Origin: Janthinobacterium silvisoli
GTDB taxonomy: Bacteria; Pseudomonadota; Gammaproteobacteria; Burkholderiales; Burkholderiaceae_D
Reading direction: 5' to 3'
Assembly: GCF_014200725.1 (NCBI RefSeq)
Contig: NZ_JACHCL010000002.1
Coordinates: 186,001-250,000, forward strand
Length of the DNA: 64,000 nucleotides
The notes below the pieces were generated by a model that saw only the letters and a program-made list of their open reading frames with translations, was not told the DNA's origin and searched no databases. The first letter of the stretch is position 1. Each line of letters begins with the position of its first letter. Both the position numbers and the translations under genes were made by a program. Below are positions 50,686 through 60,045 of this stretch, in pieces.

Positions 50686-52581
50686 ATGCTGGTGCGCGCA
50701 GGTGGCCTGAGGAATAAGCCGAGGAGTGGGCTGAAAAGCAGCCTGCTGCTGTGCGCCGCGCTGATGCTGAGCGGCTGCGCGGCAGTCACCGTCAGCTCGA
50801 TCTCGCCCGCCGATTATCTGCAGCAGCGGCGCGGCGACATCCTCACCACCGGCAAACTGAGCGCCTCGGCCAACGAAGTGCTGCGCATTATCGGCAGCGA
50901 CATCGCCGCCTGCGAGGCCAATGCCGGCTCCTGCCGCGCCGACCTGGCCCGCTCCGAATTGCTCAGCGACGAGCAGCGCCTGGCGACCCTGTCCGAACTA
51001 TGGCTGGAAAGCGCACTGGCCGAAGAAAAACGCGATGCAAAGAACAATGCCGATGTGCTGGCCGCCTGGCTGGAATCGGCCCGCTATGCCTACGCCTACC
51101 TGTTTTACACGGCGCGCTCGCCCGGTGAGCGGGCGTTCGAAGAGCGCCAGACGCAGATCCGCGATTACTATAACTATGCCGTGCAAAAAGCCGTCGGCAA
51201 CCTGTTCCACCACCGCAGCGAATATCGCCCCGATGGCAAGGTGATCCGGGTGGCGGGCTGGGATATCGACAGCGAATTGTCGGCCCTGCGCCTGCCGCAC
51301 GACGGCACCCTGCCGGAAGAACTGCTGCCGGCCACCTCATTGAAATTTTCCGGCCTGCGCAATGTCTACCGCCGCGACGGCTTCGGCGCCGACCTGGTGG
51401 CCGTCATGCCCAAGCCCGCACCCGCGTCCAGCGCGGAAGTGCCCTACCAGGAAACGCGCTTCCCGGTCGTCACAGCGCTGATCCGCTTCGAAGGCAAGAG
51501 CCTCACCGAAGTGCTGGCAACACAGCAGCTGATGATCGTGCTGGCCGACCCCTACCGCAACGCAAGTATCAGCATGGCTGGCCGCGAACTGCCCGTGGCC
51601 GCCAACTTCACGGCCGGCTATGGCTTGTGGCTGGCCCGCTCCGGCTTTGGCGTGCAGGCGCTGCGCACCCTGTTTGGCCGCGCCGAAGGCATCGCGCGCC
51701 CGCAGGTACACCTGATGCAGCCTTACGATCCGGCCAAGCGCACTATCGTCATGCTGCATGGCCTGGCCAGCAGCCCGGAAGCGTGGATCAATGTGGCCAA
51801 TGAACTGATGGGTGACGAACAGCTGCGCCGCCGCTACCAAATCTGGCAAGTGTATTACCCCAGCAATGCGCCGCTGGCAGCCAACAACCTGGCCATCCGC
51901 CAGGCGCTCGATGCCACGCTGGCCCACTTCGACCCATCGGCCAGGGCGGCTGCCTCGAACGAGATGGTCTTGATCGGCCACAGCATGGGCGGCGTGCTGT
52001 CGCGCCTGATGGTCTCGAACGCCAGCACCACCCTGCTTGACGCGATCACCGAAGAATACAATTTGAAGGGCAAGAAGGCGGAAAAAGTGCGTGCCGGCCT
52101 GGCGCCCTACCTGGAATTTGGCGCCATGCCACAAGTGAACCGCGCCATCTTCATCGCCGCACCGCACCGCGGCACCTCGTTCGCCAACCACAAGGTGGCG
52201 CGCTGGATCGCCAATCTGGTCACCCTGCCGATCACCATGCTGGACCAGTTTTCGGACGCCGTCGGCAGCCTGGCGCAGCTTGACACGGGCAGCAGCGAAC
52301 CGCTGCGTATCCCCAACAGCATCGATAACCTCAGCGACAAGGACCCATTTGTGCGCCTGGTGGCCGACCTGCCGATCAGCCGACAGGTGCGCTACTACTC
52401 CATCATGGGCAACGACACGCCGGACTTACCGCTACTTGAATCGAGCGACGGCGTCGTGCCCTACGCCAGCGCCCACCTGGACGGCGCGCAATCCGAGAAA
52501 GTCATCCCCTCCTGGCACAGCGTGCAGGAAAGCCCGCAGGCGATCCTGGAAATACGGCGGATTTTGAGGCTGGCTGACTGA
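50686..52581 (+). CDS. Lipoprotein alpha/beta hydrolase (lipase-like)
   Basis: A 631-residue lipoprotein with a lipobox LMLSGC at residues 26-31 after a basic N-terminus. The N-terminal half is a helical domain of unknown type. The C-terminal half is an alpha/beta hydrolase: TIVMLHGLASSPEAWINVAN, the nucleophile elbow VLIGHSMGGVLSRLMVS, Asp in LESSDGVVPYAS and His in PSWHSVQ complete the triad. It is likely anchored in the outer membrane or the periplasm and may hydrolyse lipids or esters. It follows a DUF481 gene by 14 bp. Confidence 0.87.
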   Translation: MLVRAGGLRNKPRSGLKSSLLLCAALMLSGCAAVTVSSISPADYLQQRRGDILTTGKLSASANEVLRIIGSDIAACEANAGSCRADLARSELLSDEQRLATLSELWLESALAEEKRDAKNNADVLAAWLESARYAYAYLFYTARSPGERAFEERQTQIRDYYNYAVQKAVGNLFHHRSEYRPDGKVIRVAGWDIDSELSALRLPHDGTLPEELLPATSLKFSGLRNVYRRDGFGADLVAVMPKPAPASSAEVPYQETRFPVVTALIRFEGKSLTEVLATQQLMIVLADPYRNASISMAGRELPVAANFTAGYGLWLARSGFGVQALRTLFGRAEGIARPQVHLMQPYDPAKRTIVMLHGLASSPEAWINVANELMGDEQLRRRYQIWQVYYPSNAPLAANNLAIRQALDATLAHFDPSARAAASNEMVLIGHSMGGVLSRLMVSNASTTLLDAITEEYNLKGKKAEKVRAGLAPYLEFGAMPQVNRAIFIAAPHRGTSFANHKVARWIANLVTLPITMLDQFSDAVGSLAQLDTGSSEPLRIPNSIDNLSDKDPFVRLVADLPISRQVRYYSIMGNDTPDLPLLESSDGVVPYASAHLDGAQSEKVIPSWHSVQESPQAILEIRRILRLAD

Positions 52582-52837
52582 GGGGCCTAGCTGTATCTTG
52601 CAGACGATACCTGCACGGCGGCCTGGGTAACGACGCCAAGCTTCTTTAAAAAAGTGCGGGCCTGAGTCGCGGGCCTGAGAAAACGGCCAGGGCTGCGTTG
52701 CTTGGGCTTGCCGTACATGCTGCGCCCTACGCGCCTTGCCCTGACCATTTTTCAGGCTCGCTGGGCCCGGGTAGCCTTTATCAAGGACTTGGGCCTATTC
52801 GAATTTTGTTGGCTGACATACGTTATAGACGACTAAT

Positions 52838-53839
52838 TCAAGCCGGCTCGCGCCACTGCTCCTTGATCGCCAATATCGCCGGCAATTGCGCGATAAACAG
52901 TTCGACCAGTTCCGGGTCGAAGTGCGTGCCGCTGTCGCGGCGCATGGTGGCGATGGTCTCTTCCACGCTCCATGCCGGCTTGTAGGGCCGCTCGCTGGTG
53001 AGGGCGTCGAACACGTCGGCGATCGCCACGATCCGCCCTTCATGGGGGATTTCCTCGCCCTTCAAGCCATGCGGATAACCGCTGCCATCCCATTTTTCAT
53101 GGTGCGTCAGGGCGATGGTGCGGGCCATCTTCAGCAGGCCGTCCGCGTGCTCGCCGATGATGGCGGCGCCGATCTCGGCATGGCTGCGCATGATCTTCCA
53201 TTCCTCGGCATCGAGCTTGCCCGGCTTTTGCAGGATGGCGTCCGGGATACCGATCTTGCCTACGTCGTGCATGGGCGCCGCAGTCAGCAGATCCTCGGCC
53301 TGCGCCGCGCTGTAGCCGGCTGCCAGCGCCAGCTGGCGTGCGTAATAGCTCATGCGGATGACGTGCATGCCCGTCTCGTTATCCTTGTACTCGGCCGCCT
53401 GGCCCAGGGTCTGGATCACTTGCAGGCGCGAGCGACGCAATTCCTGGGCGTCGACCAGCGACAGATGCGTGCGCACACGAGCCCGCACGATGGGCGGGCT
53501 GACCGGCTTGGTGATGTAGTCGACGGCGCCCGCCTCGAAACCATCTGCCTCGTCTTTCACGTCGCACAGGGCGGTGACGAAAATGACGGGGATGGCGGCC
53601 GTCAGCGGTATCGCCTTGAGGCGGCGGCACACGTCATAGCCCGTCATGTCAGGCATCATGATGTCGAGCAGGATCAGTTCAACGGCATTGTTTTGCGCCA
53701 GTTCCAGCGCCTTGGCGCCATCCTTGGCATATAGCAGGCGGTAGTCATCCTGCAGAATCTGCCGCAGCACCTGCAGGTTGGTCGCTTCATCGTCGACCAG
53801 CAGCAGGGTCGGTTTTTGTTCGGGTAATTTCATCGTCAT
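52838..53839 (-). CDS. Response regulator with HD-GYP phosphodiesterase domain
   Basis: A 333-residue two-domain protein. The receiver at about 10-125 has the phospho-site in ELILLDIMMPDMTGYDVCRR. The HD-GYP domain at about 145-325 carries APMHDVGKIGIPDAILQKPG and LTHHEKWDGSGYPHGLKG, the metal- and cyclic-di-GMP-binding signatures. It should hydrolyse cyclic-di-GMP on phosphorylation. ATG 53839 was taken; ATG 53833 is equally possible. It lies 19 bp downstream of the large hybrid kinase gene on the same strand and is its likely output. Confidence 0.93.
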   Translation of the reverse strand: MTMKLPEQKPTLLLVDDEATNLQVLRQILQDDYRLLYAKDGAKALELAQNNAVELILLDIMMPDMTGYDVCRRLKAIPLTAAIPVIFVTALCDVKDEADGFEAGAVDYITKPVSPPIVRARVRTHLSLVDAQELRRSRLQVIQTLGQAAEYKDNETGMHVIRMSYYARQLALAAGYSAAQAEDLLTAAPMHDVGKIGIPDAILQKPGKLDAEEWKIMRSHAEIGAAIIGEHADGLLKMARTIALTHHEKWDGSGYPHGLKGEEIPHEGRIVAIADVFDALTSERPYKPAWSVEETIATMRRDSGTHFDPELVELFIAQLPAILAIKEQWREPA

Positions 53840-53858
53840 TATCTTGTTGTTACCATGT

Positions 53859-56800
53859 TCAATCAGCCAGGGTGTTTTGCACCTGCGCCTGCAGCCACGC
53901 CTGCATGTCCTGCAGCACGGCGACGGCACGCGCGAATTCGAAATCATCGACGGCAGTGCTCAGCGCCTGCAACTGGCGCTGCTGGCCATGTGGCGCCAGC
54001 AAGGTTGCGATCTGCGTCATCAGGACGTCGTCCAGCTGCCCGCCTTCCAGGCTGGCGATGGCCAGGCGCAGCAAGCCATCGGCGGCTACACGGTCCAGTA
54101 CTGGCGCATCTGCTTGCGGCGCTTCAAGCATGGACTCGTCGTTTTCTCCGCCTGCCAATTCAGCTTCCAGCGCAAGGAAGGCAGCGGTCAGTTGCTCCAG
54201 CAAGCCGCTCACATCGTCCTCGCGCGAGATGGCTTGTTCCAGCCGCGCCAGGATGCTGCCCAGCTGCGGCAGGCACAGGTTGGCGGCGGCGCCTTTTACG
54301 CGGTGCAGCAAGTGGCCAGCCACGCTGGTGTCGCCGCGCGCCAGTTCAGCGGCCAGCAGGCTCGCACAGTCGCCATTGGCTTGCACGAAACGCAAGATGG
54401 CGCGCCGCAAGGCTTCATGGCTGCCCCACAGGGCGACGCCGCGCGGCCAGTCGATCTGCTCAGACCCTGCCACAGCGCCTGGCGCCGCGCCGGCTGGCAT
54501 GTGCGGCGCCGGCACGGTGATATCGAGCAGGCGCGCGATTTCCGCCGTCAGCTTGTGCATTTCCAGCGGTTTTGAGGCGAAGCCATTCATGCCGGCCATC
54601 TGCGCCGCGCGCCGGTCCTGTTCCAGTACGCTAGCCGTCAGGGCGATAATCGGTGTCGTCTTCAAGCCCTGTTCGCGTTCATGCACGCGTATCAAACGGG
54701 TCGCTTCCAGGCCATCCATGCGCGGCATCTGCACATCCATCAGGACGATGTCGAAACTGCCAGTACGGTATTCGCGCACGGCGCTTTCGCCATCGCTGGC
54801 AGCGATCACCTGGTGCCCTGCAGCGCCCAGGCTGATCAGCAGCAGTTCGACGTTCTGCGGCACGTCGTCGGCGGCAAGGATGCGCAGCGGCGGCAAGGCC
54901 ACCACCGGCTGCTCGCTGCGGCGCAAGACAGACTTCCCGGCCACCAGCGGCAGCAGCACGTGGAATACGCTGCCCTCGCCCAAGGTACTTTCGACCGTGA
55001 TGGAGCCCTTCATGAGCTCGACCAGCTGGCGCGAAATCGTCGTGCCCAGGCCGGTGCCACCGAAGCGCCGGCTCATTGAGGAATCGGCTTGCGTGAACGG
55101 GGCGAAGATTTTTTCCAGGCGGTCGGCCGGTATGCCGATGCCTGTGTCGTGCACGGCGATATGCACCAGATCGCCCTGCATGTCGACCGCCACGCGCACA
55201 TGGCCCGCCTCGGTGAACTTGACGGCGTTGCCGATCAGATTCGTCAGCACTTGCTGGATGCGCCGCGCGTCGCCCAGGAAGAACTGGCCGATGCCGGGAT
55301 CGTAGTCCACATGCAGCGCCAGGTTGCGCGACTGCGCCGTGATGCGCAGCGATGCGGCCACGTGGTCGACCAGGTCGGGCAGCGAAAAATCCACCAGTTC
55401 CAGTTCGGTCGCGCCTTTTTCCAGCTTGGCCGTGTCCAGAATATCGTTCAGCAGTTCCAGCAGCGAGCGGGCCGACTGGCGCACCGTGGTCAGGTGGCGC
55501 CGCTGCAGGGTGTCCAGGGCCGTGCCCAACAACACTTCCGTAAAGCCGATGATGGCATTCATCGGCGTGCGGATTTCATGGCTCATATTGGCCAGGAAGC
55601 TGGTCTTCGATTCAGCCGCCAGTTCGGCCCGGTCTTTCGCGGCGCGCAGGTTTTCCTGCATGGCGCGCCGGTCGCTGACGTCGGTGGCGAACTTCACCAC
55701 CTTGAAAGGCTTGCCATCCGTATTGAAGATGGGATTGTACGACGCCTGTATCCACAACTGCTTGCCGCCCTTGCCGATGCGCTTGTATTCGGCGGCGTCG
55801 AACTCGCCATTGGCCAGCCGCTGCCAGAACGCCGGGTAGGCAGGCGTGGCGACATAGGCGGCTTCACAGAACAGGCTGTGGTGCTGCCCCAGCACTTCCT
55901 CAAGCTCGTAGCCGACCAGTTCCAGGAAATTTTCGTTGGCCGCCAGCACGCGTCCGTGCAAGTCGAATTCGATGACGGCCAGCGCGCGCGAGATGGCCGT
56001 GACCTTGCCCTCGTATTCGGCGTTGCGCAATTCACTTTCCGTAATGTCGAGAATCACGCCATCGATCCAGCGCACCATGCCGTCCTTGTCGAGCACCGGG
56101 CCGCTGCTTTCGCGCACCCAGCGCTCGCGTCCATCGCGATGCATGATGCGGTAGACGTTTTCAAAGTCGCGCTTTTCACTGGCCGCCTGCAGGCAATTTT
56201 CGTTGACACGCTGGCGGTCATCGGGATGCACCAGGTCGAACAGGGTGACCCGGCCGGCGGCAAAGTCTTCCGGCATCCAGCCCGTCAAGCCATACACGGC
56301 ATCGCTGATGAAGAGCATCTGCCAGTCGGGGGCGAAACTGGAATGGAAGGAGACGCCGGGGATATTGCGGATCAGCGTGCGGTACTGGCGTTCGCTGTCT
56401 TGCAGCGCCTGCGCCATGTCGCGCGAGGAGCGCATGTCCGTCACGAAGGCCACGAACAGGGGTCTGCCCGGCATATCGATCTTGCCGATGGCAACCCGTA
56501 TGGGCAGCATGGTGCCATCACGGTGGCGCCCATCGAGTTCGCGCCCGCTATCGAGGATATGCGATACGCCCGTCGCCAGATAATCGCGCAAAAAACCCTG
56601 GTAACGCACAGCGTCGGTATCCTGCAGCAGCACACTGGCGTCGCGTCCGACGATTTCAGCTTCGCGCCAGCCAAACAGGGCTTCGGCGGCCGGATTGAAG
56701 GAACGCACCTTGCCGTGGCCATCGATGGTGATCAAGCCATCGGCCGCCGTATCGACAATCGCGCGCAAACGCGATTCGCTGGCACTGGCATGGCGCAATA

Positions 56801-57578
56801 GCTGGCGGTAGCGCAGCAAGCCATTGGCGGCTGCGACAAAAACAGTCAGGGTGACCGTGATCAGCGCCACGGCCAGCGCCACGAACGAAGCATGGACGGT
56901 AAAAGTGTTGTCGCCCATCTCAGGCGTCCCGGCGAAACGCGCCGCCAGCATGCCAGTGTAATGCATGCCCGAAATGGCCAGGCCCATCACCAGGCTGCTC
57001 AACAACAAAGTCGTCATCGGATGCAAGCGCTGGCGCCAGGCGTTCAGGCCAAAGCGCACCCACAGCGCCAGCATGGCCATCGCCACCGCCACCAGGATCG
57101 ACAAGGCAAACAGCCATGGCTGGTAATGCAGGGTCAGCGAAGACTGCATGGCCGCCATGCCGCTGTAATGCATGGAGCCGATGCCCAGGCCCACCAGCAC
57201 GCCCCCCACCACCAGTTGCCGCCAATTGATCTCTGGCCGCGCCAGCAAATGCAGCGCCACCCAGGACGCCGCCATGCCAGGCAACATCGACAGCAACGTC
57301 AGGGTAGGCTCGAAGCTGACGCGGGTGCAGATATCAAAGGCCAGCATGCCGATGAAATGCATGGACCAGATGCCGCCGCCCAGCGCAATGGCGCCCGTGA
57401 CGATGGCGGTCTGGCGCTGGAAGCCGCGCTCGCTGCTGCGCGCCATGCCGGCAATCTGCAATGCCATGAACGAGGCAAAGATGGCGATCGCGATGGAAAA
57501 CAGCACCAGTTTGGTGTCGAAGGTACCGTACTGATAAGGCATCGAAGGCGGGGCTTCGCTAAACATGGAACTGAACAT
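53859..57578 (-). CDS. Hybrid sensor kinase: MHYT sensor, three PAS, HisKA, HATPase, receiver, Hpt
   Basis: A 1239-residue membrane sensor kinase. Its N-terminus has seven helices with the MHYT motif repeated three times: SMHFIGM (H74), SMHYSGM (H137) and GMHYTGM (H206); MHYT domains are proposed to sense gases via copper. Three PAS domains follow at about 265-385, 395-515 and 525-640. The phospho-histidine is H667 in NMSHEIRTPMNAIIG, then a HATPase, a receiver (FDIVLMDVQMPRMDGLEATR) and a C-terminal Hpt (LLHRVKGAAANL). Several ATGs are possible (57710, 57578, 57566, 57542); 57578 was taken because family members start near there. It should phosphorylate the HD-GYP regulator. Confidence 0.92.
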   Translation of the reverse strand: MFSSMFSEAPPSMPYQYGTFDTKLVLFSIAIAIFASFMALQIAGMARSSERGFQRQTAIVTGAIALGGGIWSMHFIGMLAFDICTRVSFEPTLTLLSMLPGMAASWVALHLLARPEINWRQLVVGGVLVGLGIGSMHYSGMAAMQSSLTLHYQPWLFALSILVAVAMAMLALWVRFGLNAWRQRLHPMTTLLLSSLVMGLAISGMHYTGMLAARFAGTPEMGDNTFTVHASFVALAVALITVTLTVFVAAANGLLRYRQLLRHASASESRLRAIVDTAADGLITIDGHGKVRSFNPAAEALFGWREAEIVGRDASVLLQDTDAVRYQGFLRDYLATGVSHILDSGRELDGRHRDGTMLPIRVAIGKIDMPGRPLFVAFVTDMRSSRDMAQALQDSERQYRTLIRNIPGVSFHSSFAPDWQMLFISDAVYGLTGWMPEDFAAGRVTLFDLVHPDDRQRVNENCLQAASEKRDFENVYRIMHRDGRERWVRESSGPVLDKDGMVRWIDGVILDITESELRNAEYEGKVTAISRALAVIEFDLHGRVLAANENFLELVGYELEEVLGQHHSLFCEAAYVATPAYPAFWQRLANGEFDAAEYKRIGKGGKQLWIQASYNPIFNTDGKPFKVVKFATDVSDRRAMQENLRAAKDRAELAAESKTSFLANMSHEIRTPMNAIIGFTEVLLGTALDTLQRRHLTTVRQSARSLLELLNDILDTAKLEKGATELELVDFSLPDLVDHVAASLRITAQSRNLALHVDYDPGIGQFFLGDARRIQQVLTNLIGNAVKFTEAGHVRVAVDMQGDLVHIAVHDTGIGIPADRLEKIFAPFTQADSSMSRRFGGTGLGTTISRQLVELMKGSITVESTLGEGSVFHVLLPLVAGKSVLRRSEQPVVALPPLRILAADDVPQNVELLLISLGAAGHQVIAASDGESAVREYRTGSFDIVLMDVQMPRMDGLEATRLIRVHEREQGLKTTPIIALTASVLEQDRRAAQMAGMNGFASKPLEMHKLTAEIARLLDITVPAPHMPAGAAPGAVAGSEQIDWPRGVALWGSHEALRRAILRFVQANGDCASLLAAELARGDTSVAGHLLHRVKGAAANLCLPQLGSILARLEQAISREDDVSGLLEQLTAAFLALEAELAGGENDESMLEAPQADAPVLDRVAADGLLRLAIASLEGGQLDDVLMTQIATLLAPHGQQRQLQALSTAVDDFEFARAVAVLQDMQAWLQAQVQNTLAD

Positions 57579-58017
57579 AATGTCGTAACGCGTGAGCGTG
57601 ATGATGAACGTGCCACCAGGCACAGGTGCACTGCACACTTGATTAGCTAAGCGGCAAAGCAGCGAAAATAACAACGGAAAGAATCGACCGGATGATGACT
57701 TGGTCATCACGCCCTCGCCCGGCGCGCGGGGTAGGCTTCTTCAGATGGAAAAAGCGGAATGCATACCAACCCTGGCGCGTGCTACTGGCGGCCAGCGTGA
57801 CAATGATTTTTCAAGCAGCCGTGAGTATAGTTGCTTTACAAAAATATTCATAGGACTTCAGCAAGACCATTGTCCGAAAAATAAGCCTGTACGATCAGGA
57901 TGCAACAAGCTGTATCTGCGGCACTTGAAGCAGTACCGGGACCAGCCGCATGGCTTTCACGAGCATAAGGCTAACTCCACGCGGGATATTGATGCACGGC
58001 AACGCTTCGGCCATATC
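57579..58017. other. Non-coding gap upstream of the hybrid kinase
   Basis: No gene is supported between the hybrid kinase start and the small unknown protein gene. The 5' part overlaps possible longer starts of the kinase (to 57710); the rest is AT-richer, with AAATATTCATAGG around 57842, and probably carries the kinase promoter on the minus strand. No riboswitch or tRNA fold was recognised. Confidence 0.45.
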
Positions 58018-58386
58018 TCAGGCAGCAGGCCCCAGCATGCGGCGATACCAGGCCAGTTGCTCGCGCGTCAGGTAATTGGCGCCGTCGCCATGCAGGATGA
58101 TGATTTCAATTTCAGGCGGTATCGAGGCGATCAGTTGCTGGCCAGTCACGGGAATCTTGGGGTAGGCGATACCATCCAGGAAAACCAGGTCTTCGGCCAC
58201 CGTCACGCACAGGCGCTCCCGATTGGGAGATGGCACCAGAAACAAATCTATCTGCTCGCTTTGACCACCGACCACCACATGCAGCTGGGCACGCAGCAGC
58301 TCGGGAAGGACCAGCTCGATATTGTTTTCAAGGCGGGATTGCTGGAAGGCGTGTTTGAGTGGTGTCAAAGGTGGGATAACAGACAT
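58018..58386 (-). CDS. Small protein of unknown function
   Basis: A 122-residue soluble protein starting MSVIPPLTPLKHAFQQSRLE. The middle reads ELVLPELLRAQLHVVVGG, with LFLVPSPNRERLCVTVAEDL and PPEIEIIILHGDGANYLTRE after it. The alternation of strands and helices is compatible with an SseB-like fold, but this was not recognised with confidence. ATG 58386 is preferred to an upstream in-frame start because of conservation-like hydrophobic spacing only. It has its own position between pyk and the kinase. Confidence 0.65.
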   Translation of the reverse strand: MSVIPPLTPLKHAFQQSRLENNIELVLPELLRAQLHVVVGGQSEQIDLFLVPSPNRERLCVTVAEDLVFLDGIAYPKIPVTGQQLIASIPPEIEIIILHGDGANYLTREQLAWYRRMLGPAA

Positions 58387-58449
58387 GGGCAGCGTTTCGA
58401 ATGAAACGCCGCAGTGTAGCAGAGGCGCCGCCACGGCACGCCCTGCTAT

Positions 58450-58477
58450 ACGGTGCCGGCATGGCTGCCGGCACCGT
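58450..58477 (-). terminator. Perfect 12-bp hairpin after pyk
   Basis: ACGGTGCCGGCA (58450-58461) and TGCCGGCACCGT (58466-58477) form an uninterrupted 12-bp stem with a TGGC loop, 7 bp past the pyk stop on the minus strand. There is no T-run; its position and strength still suggest transcription termination or mRNA protection. Confidence 0.65.
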
Positions 58478-58484
58478 CACACGA

Positions 58485-59945
58485 TCAATGCTGGCCGATC
58501 TTGGTGATTTTCAAGGAATTGGTGCCGCCTACCTTGCCCATCGGCTCGCCCCAGGTCAGCACGATGGTATCGCCCTTTTCGACCACCTTGTGTTCCAATA
58601 ACAACTCTTCGGCCTGTTTCAAGACCTTGTCGCGGTCGGTGCCGGAACCCAGCTCTACTGTGCTGACGTTGCGGTACAGGGCCAGCTTGCGGCGGGTAGC
58701 GATGCTCGGCGTCAGCGCAACGATCGGAATGTCGATGTTGTAGCGGCTCATCCACAGGGCCGTGGAACCCGATTCCGTCAGGGTGGCAATCGCTTTCACG
58801 CGCAGATGGTGGGCGGTGAACAGCGCGCCGTAGGCGATCGACTGGTCGATGCGGGTAAAGGTCGAGTTCAGGAAGTCCGCGTCGAGCTTGCAGATATCCC
58901 ATTTTTCAGCGTCCAGGCAAATCGCCGCCATCGCTTCCACTGTTTCCACCGGATACTTGCCCGAGGCCGTTTCAGCGGAAGTCATGACCGCATCGGTACC
59001 ATCGAGCACGGCGTTGGCCACGTCGGACACTTCGGCGCGCGTTGGCACGGCGTTGACGATCATCGATTCCATCATTTGCGTGGCGGTAATAGCCAGCTTG
59101 TTGGACGCGCGCGCCATCTTGATCATGCGTTTTTGCAAGGCTGGCACGGCCGCATTGCCCACTTCCACGGCCAGGTCGCCGCGAGCGACCATGATGCCGT
59201 CGGAGGCATCGAGAATTTCTTGCAGCGCAGGAATCGCTTCGGCGCGCTCGATCTTGGCGATCATCATCGGTTTATGGTCCCACGCTTCGCCGGCGATATT
59301 GGCCAGCTGGCGCGCCATGATCATGTCGGTAGCGTTCTTCGGGAACGATACCGCCACGTAATCGGCCTGGAAACTCATTGCCGTTTTCACGTCTTCCATA
59401 TCCTTGGCCGTCAGCGCCGGCGCCGTCAAGCCGCCGCCCTGGCGGTTGATACCCTTGTTGTTCGACAACTCGCCGCCGATTCTCACCGTCGTGTGGATTT
59501 CGCTGCCGACCACTTTATCGACCACCAGCACGATCAGTCCATCGTTCAGCAGCAAGACGTCGGCGGCATGCAAGTCGCGCGGCAATTCCTTGTAATCGAG
59601 GCCGCAACGCTCCTGGTTACCCAGCTCGCCGTTTTCGCCCCATTTCGAGTCGAGGATGAACTTGTCGCCGTTTTCCAGGAAAATCTTGCCTTCTTCAAAC
59701 TTGCCGACGCGAATCTTCGGCCCTTGCAGGTCGGCCATGATGGCCACTTCGCGGCCGCACAGGGCGGCGGCTTCGCGCACCATGCGCGCGCGGTCGATAT
59801 GGTCTTGTGCCTTGCCGTGCGAAAAGTTCAGGCGTACGACGTCGACGCCGGCCTTGAACATGCGCACCAGGGTGTCGATATCGTTGGAAGCGGGGCCGAT
59901 GGTGGAAACGATCTTGGTTGCGCGTTGTTGTACTTGCGTGCTCAT
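58485..59945 (-). CDS. pyk: Pyruvate kinase (PykA type)
   Basis: A 486-residue glycolytic enzyme making pyruvate and ATP from phosphoenolpyruvate. ATG 59945 starts MSTQVQQRATKIVSTIGPAS; the open frame extends 31 codons upstream but without resemblance. Active-site segments are present: VVRLNFSHGKAQDHIDRA, MMIAKIERAEAIPALQEILD, GIMVARGDLAVEVG, and KLAITATQMMESMI. The DYVAVSFPKNATDM segment is of the PykA type, and the length fits the type II enzyme. It is 100 bp downstream of gap on the same strand, with a hairpin between. Confidence 0.97.
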   Translation of the reverse strand: MSTQVQQRATKIVSTIGPASNDIDTLVRMFKAGVDVVRLNFSHGKAQDHIDRARMVREAAALCGREVAIMADLQGPKIRVGKFEEGKIFLENGDKFILDSKWGENGELGNQERCGLDYKELPRDLHAADVLLLNDGLIVLVVDKVVGSEIHTTVRIGGELSNNKGINRQGGGLTAPALTAKDMEDVKTAMSFQADYVAVSFPKNATDMIMARQLANIAGEAWDHKPMMIAKIERAEAIPALQEILDASDGIMVARGDLAVEVGNAAVPALQKRMIKMARASNKLAITATQMMESMIVNAVPTRAEVSDVANAVLDGTDAVMTSAETASGKYPVETVEAMAAICLDAEKWDICKLDADFLNSTFTRIDQSIAYGALFTAHHLRVKAIATLTESGSTALWMSRYNIDIPIVALTPSIATRRKLALYRNVSTVELGSGTDRDKVLKQAEELLLEHKVVEKGDTIVLTWGEPMGKVGGTNSLKITKIGQH

Positions 59946-59976
59946 GGTGTGCTGCTTTCTATTAATAAGTCGTGCT

Positions 59977-59993
59977 ACAAGGGCCGGCCTTGT
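59977..59993 (-). repeat. Small hairpin between gap and pyk
   Basis: ACAAGG (59977-59982) and CCTTGT (59988-59993) form a 6-bp stem with a GCCGG loop in the gap-pyk intergenic region. It could be a weak attenuator or processing site. It has no T-run. Confidence 0.35.
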
Positions 59994-60045
59994 GGGCCAG
60001 CCGTTCTGTTGCGCTGGATCAGCGCTGCTTACATTCAAGCCGGAA

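Noticed and set aside
52582..52837. Possible remnant of a mobile element or small RNA between the lipase and HD-GYP genes
   Set aside because: Only a short direct repetition of GCGGGCCTGAG around 52660 was seen; no inverted repeat, frame or promoter supports a call.
55089..56801. A 570-codon plus-strand frame opposite the hybrid kinase
   Set aside because: The minus strand encodes continuous PAS and kinase domains here; the plus frame has no domain and is explained by codon bias.
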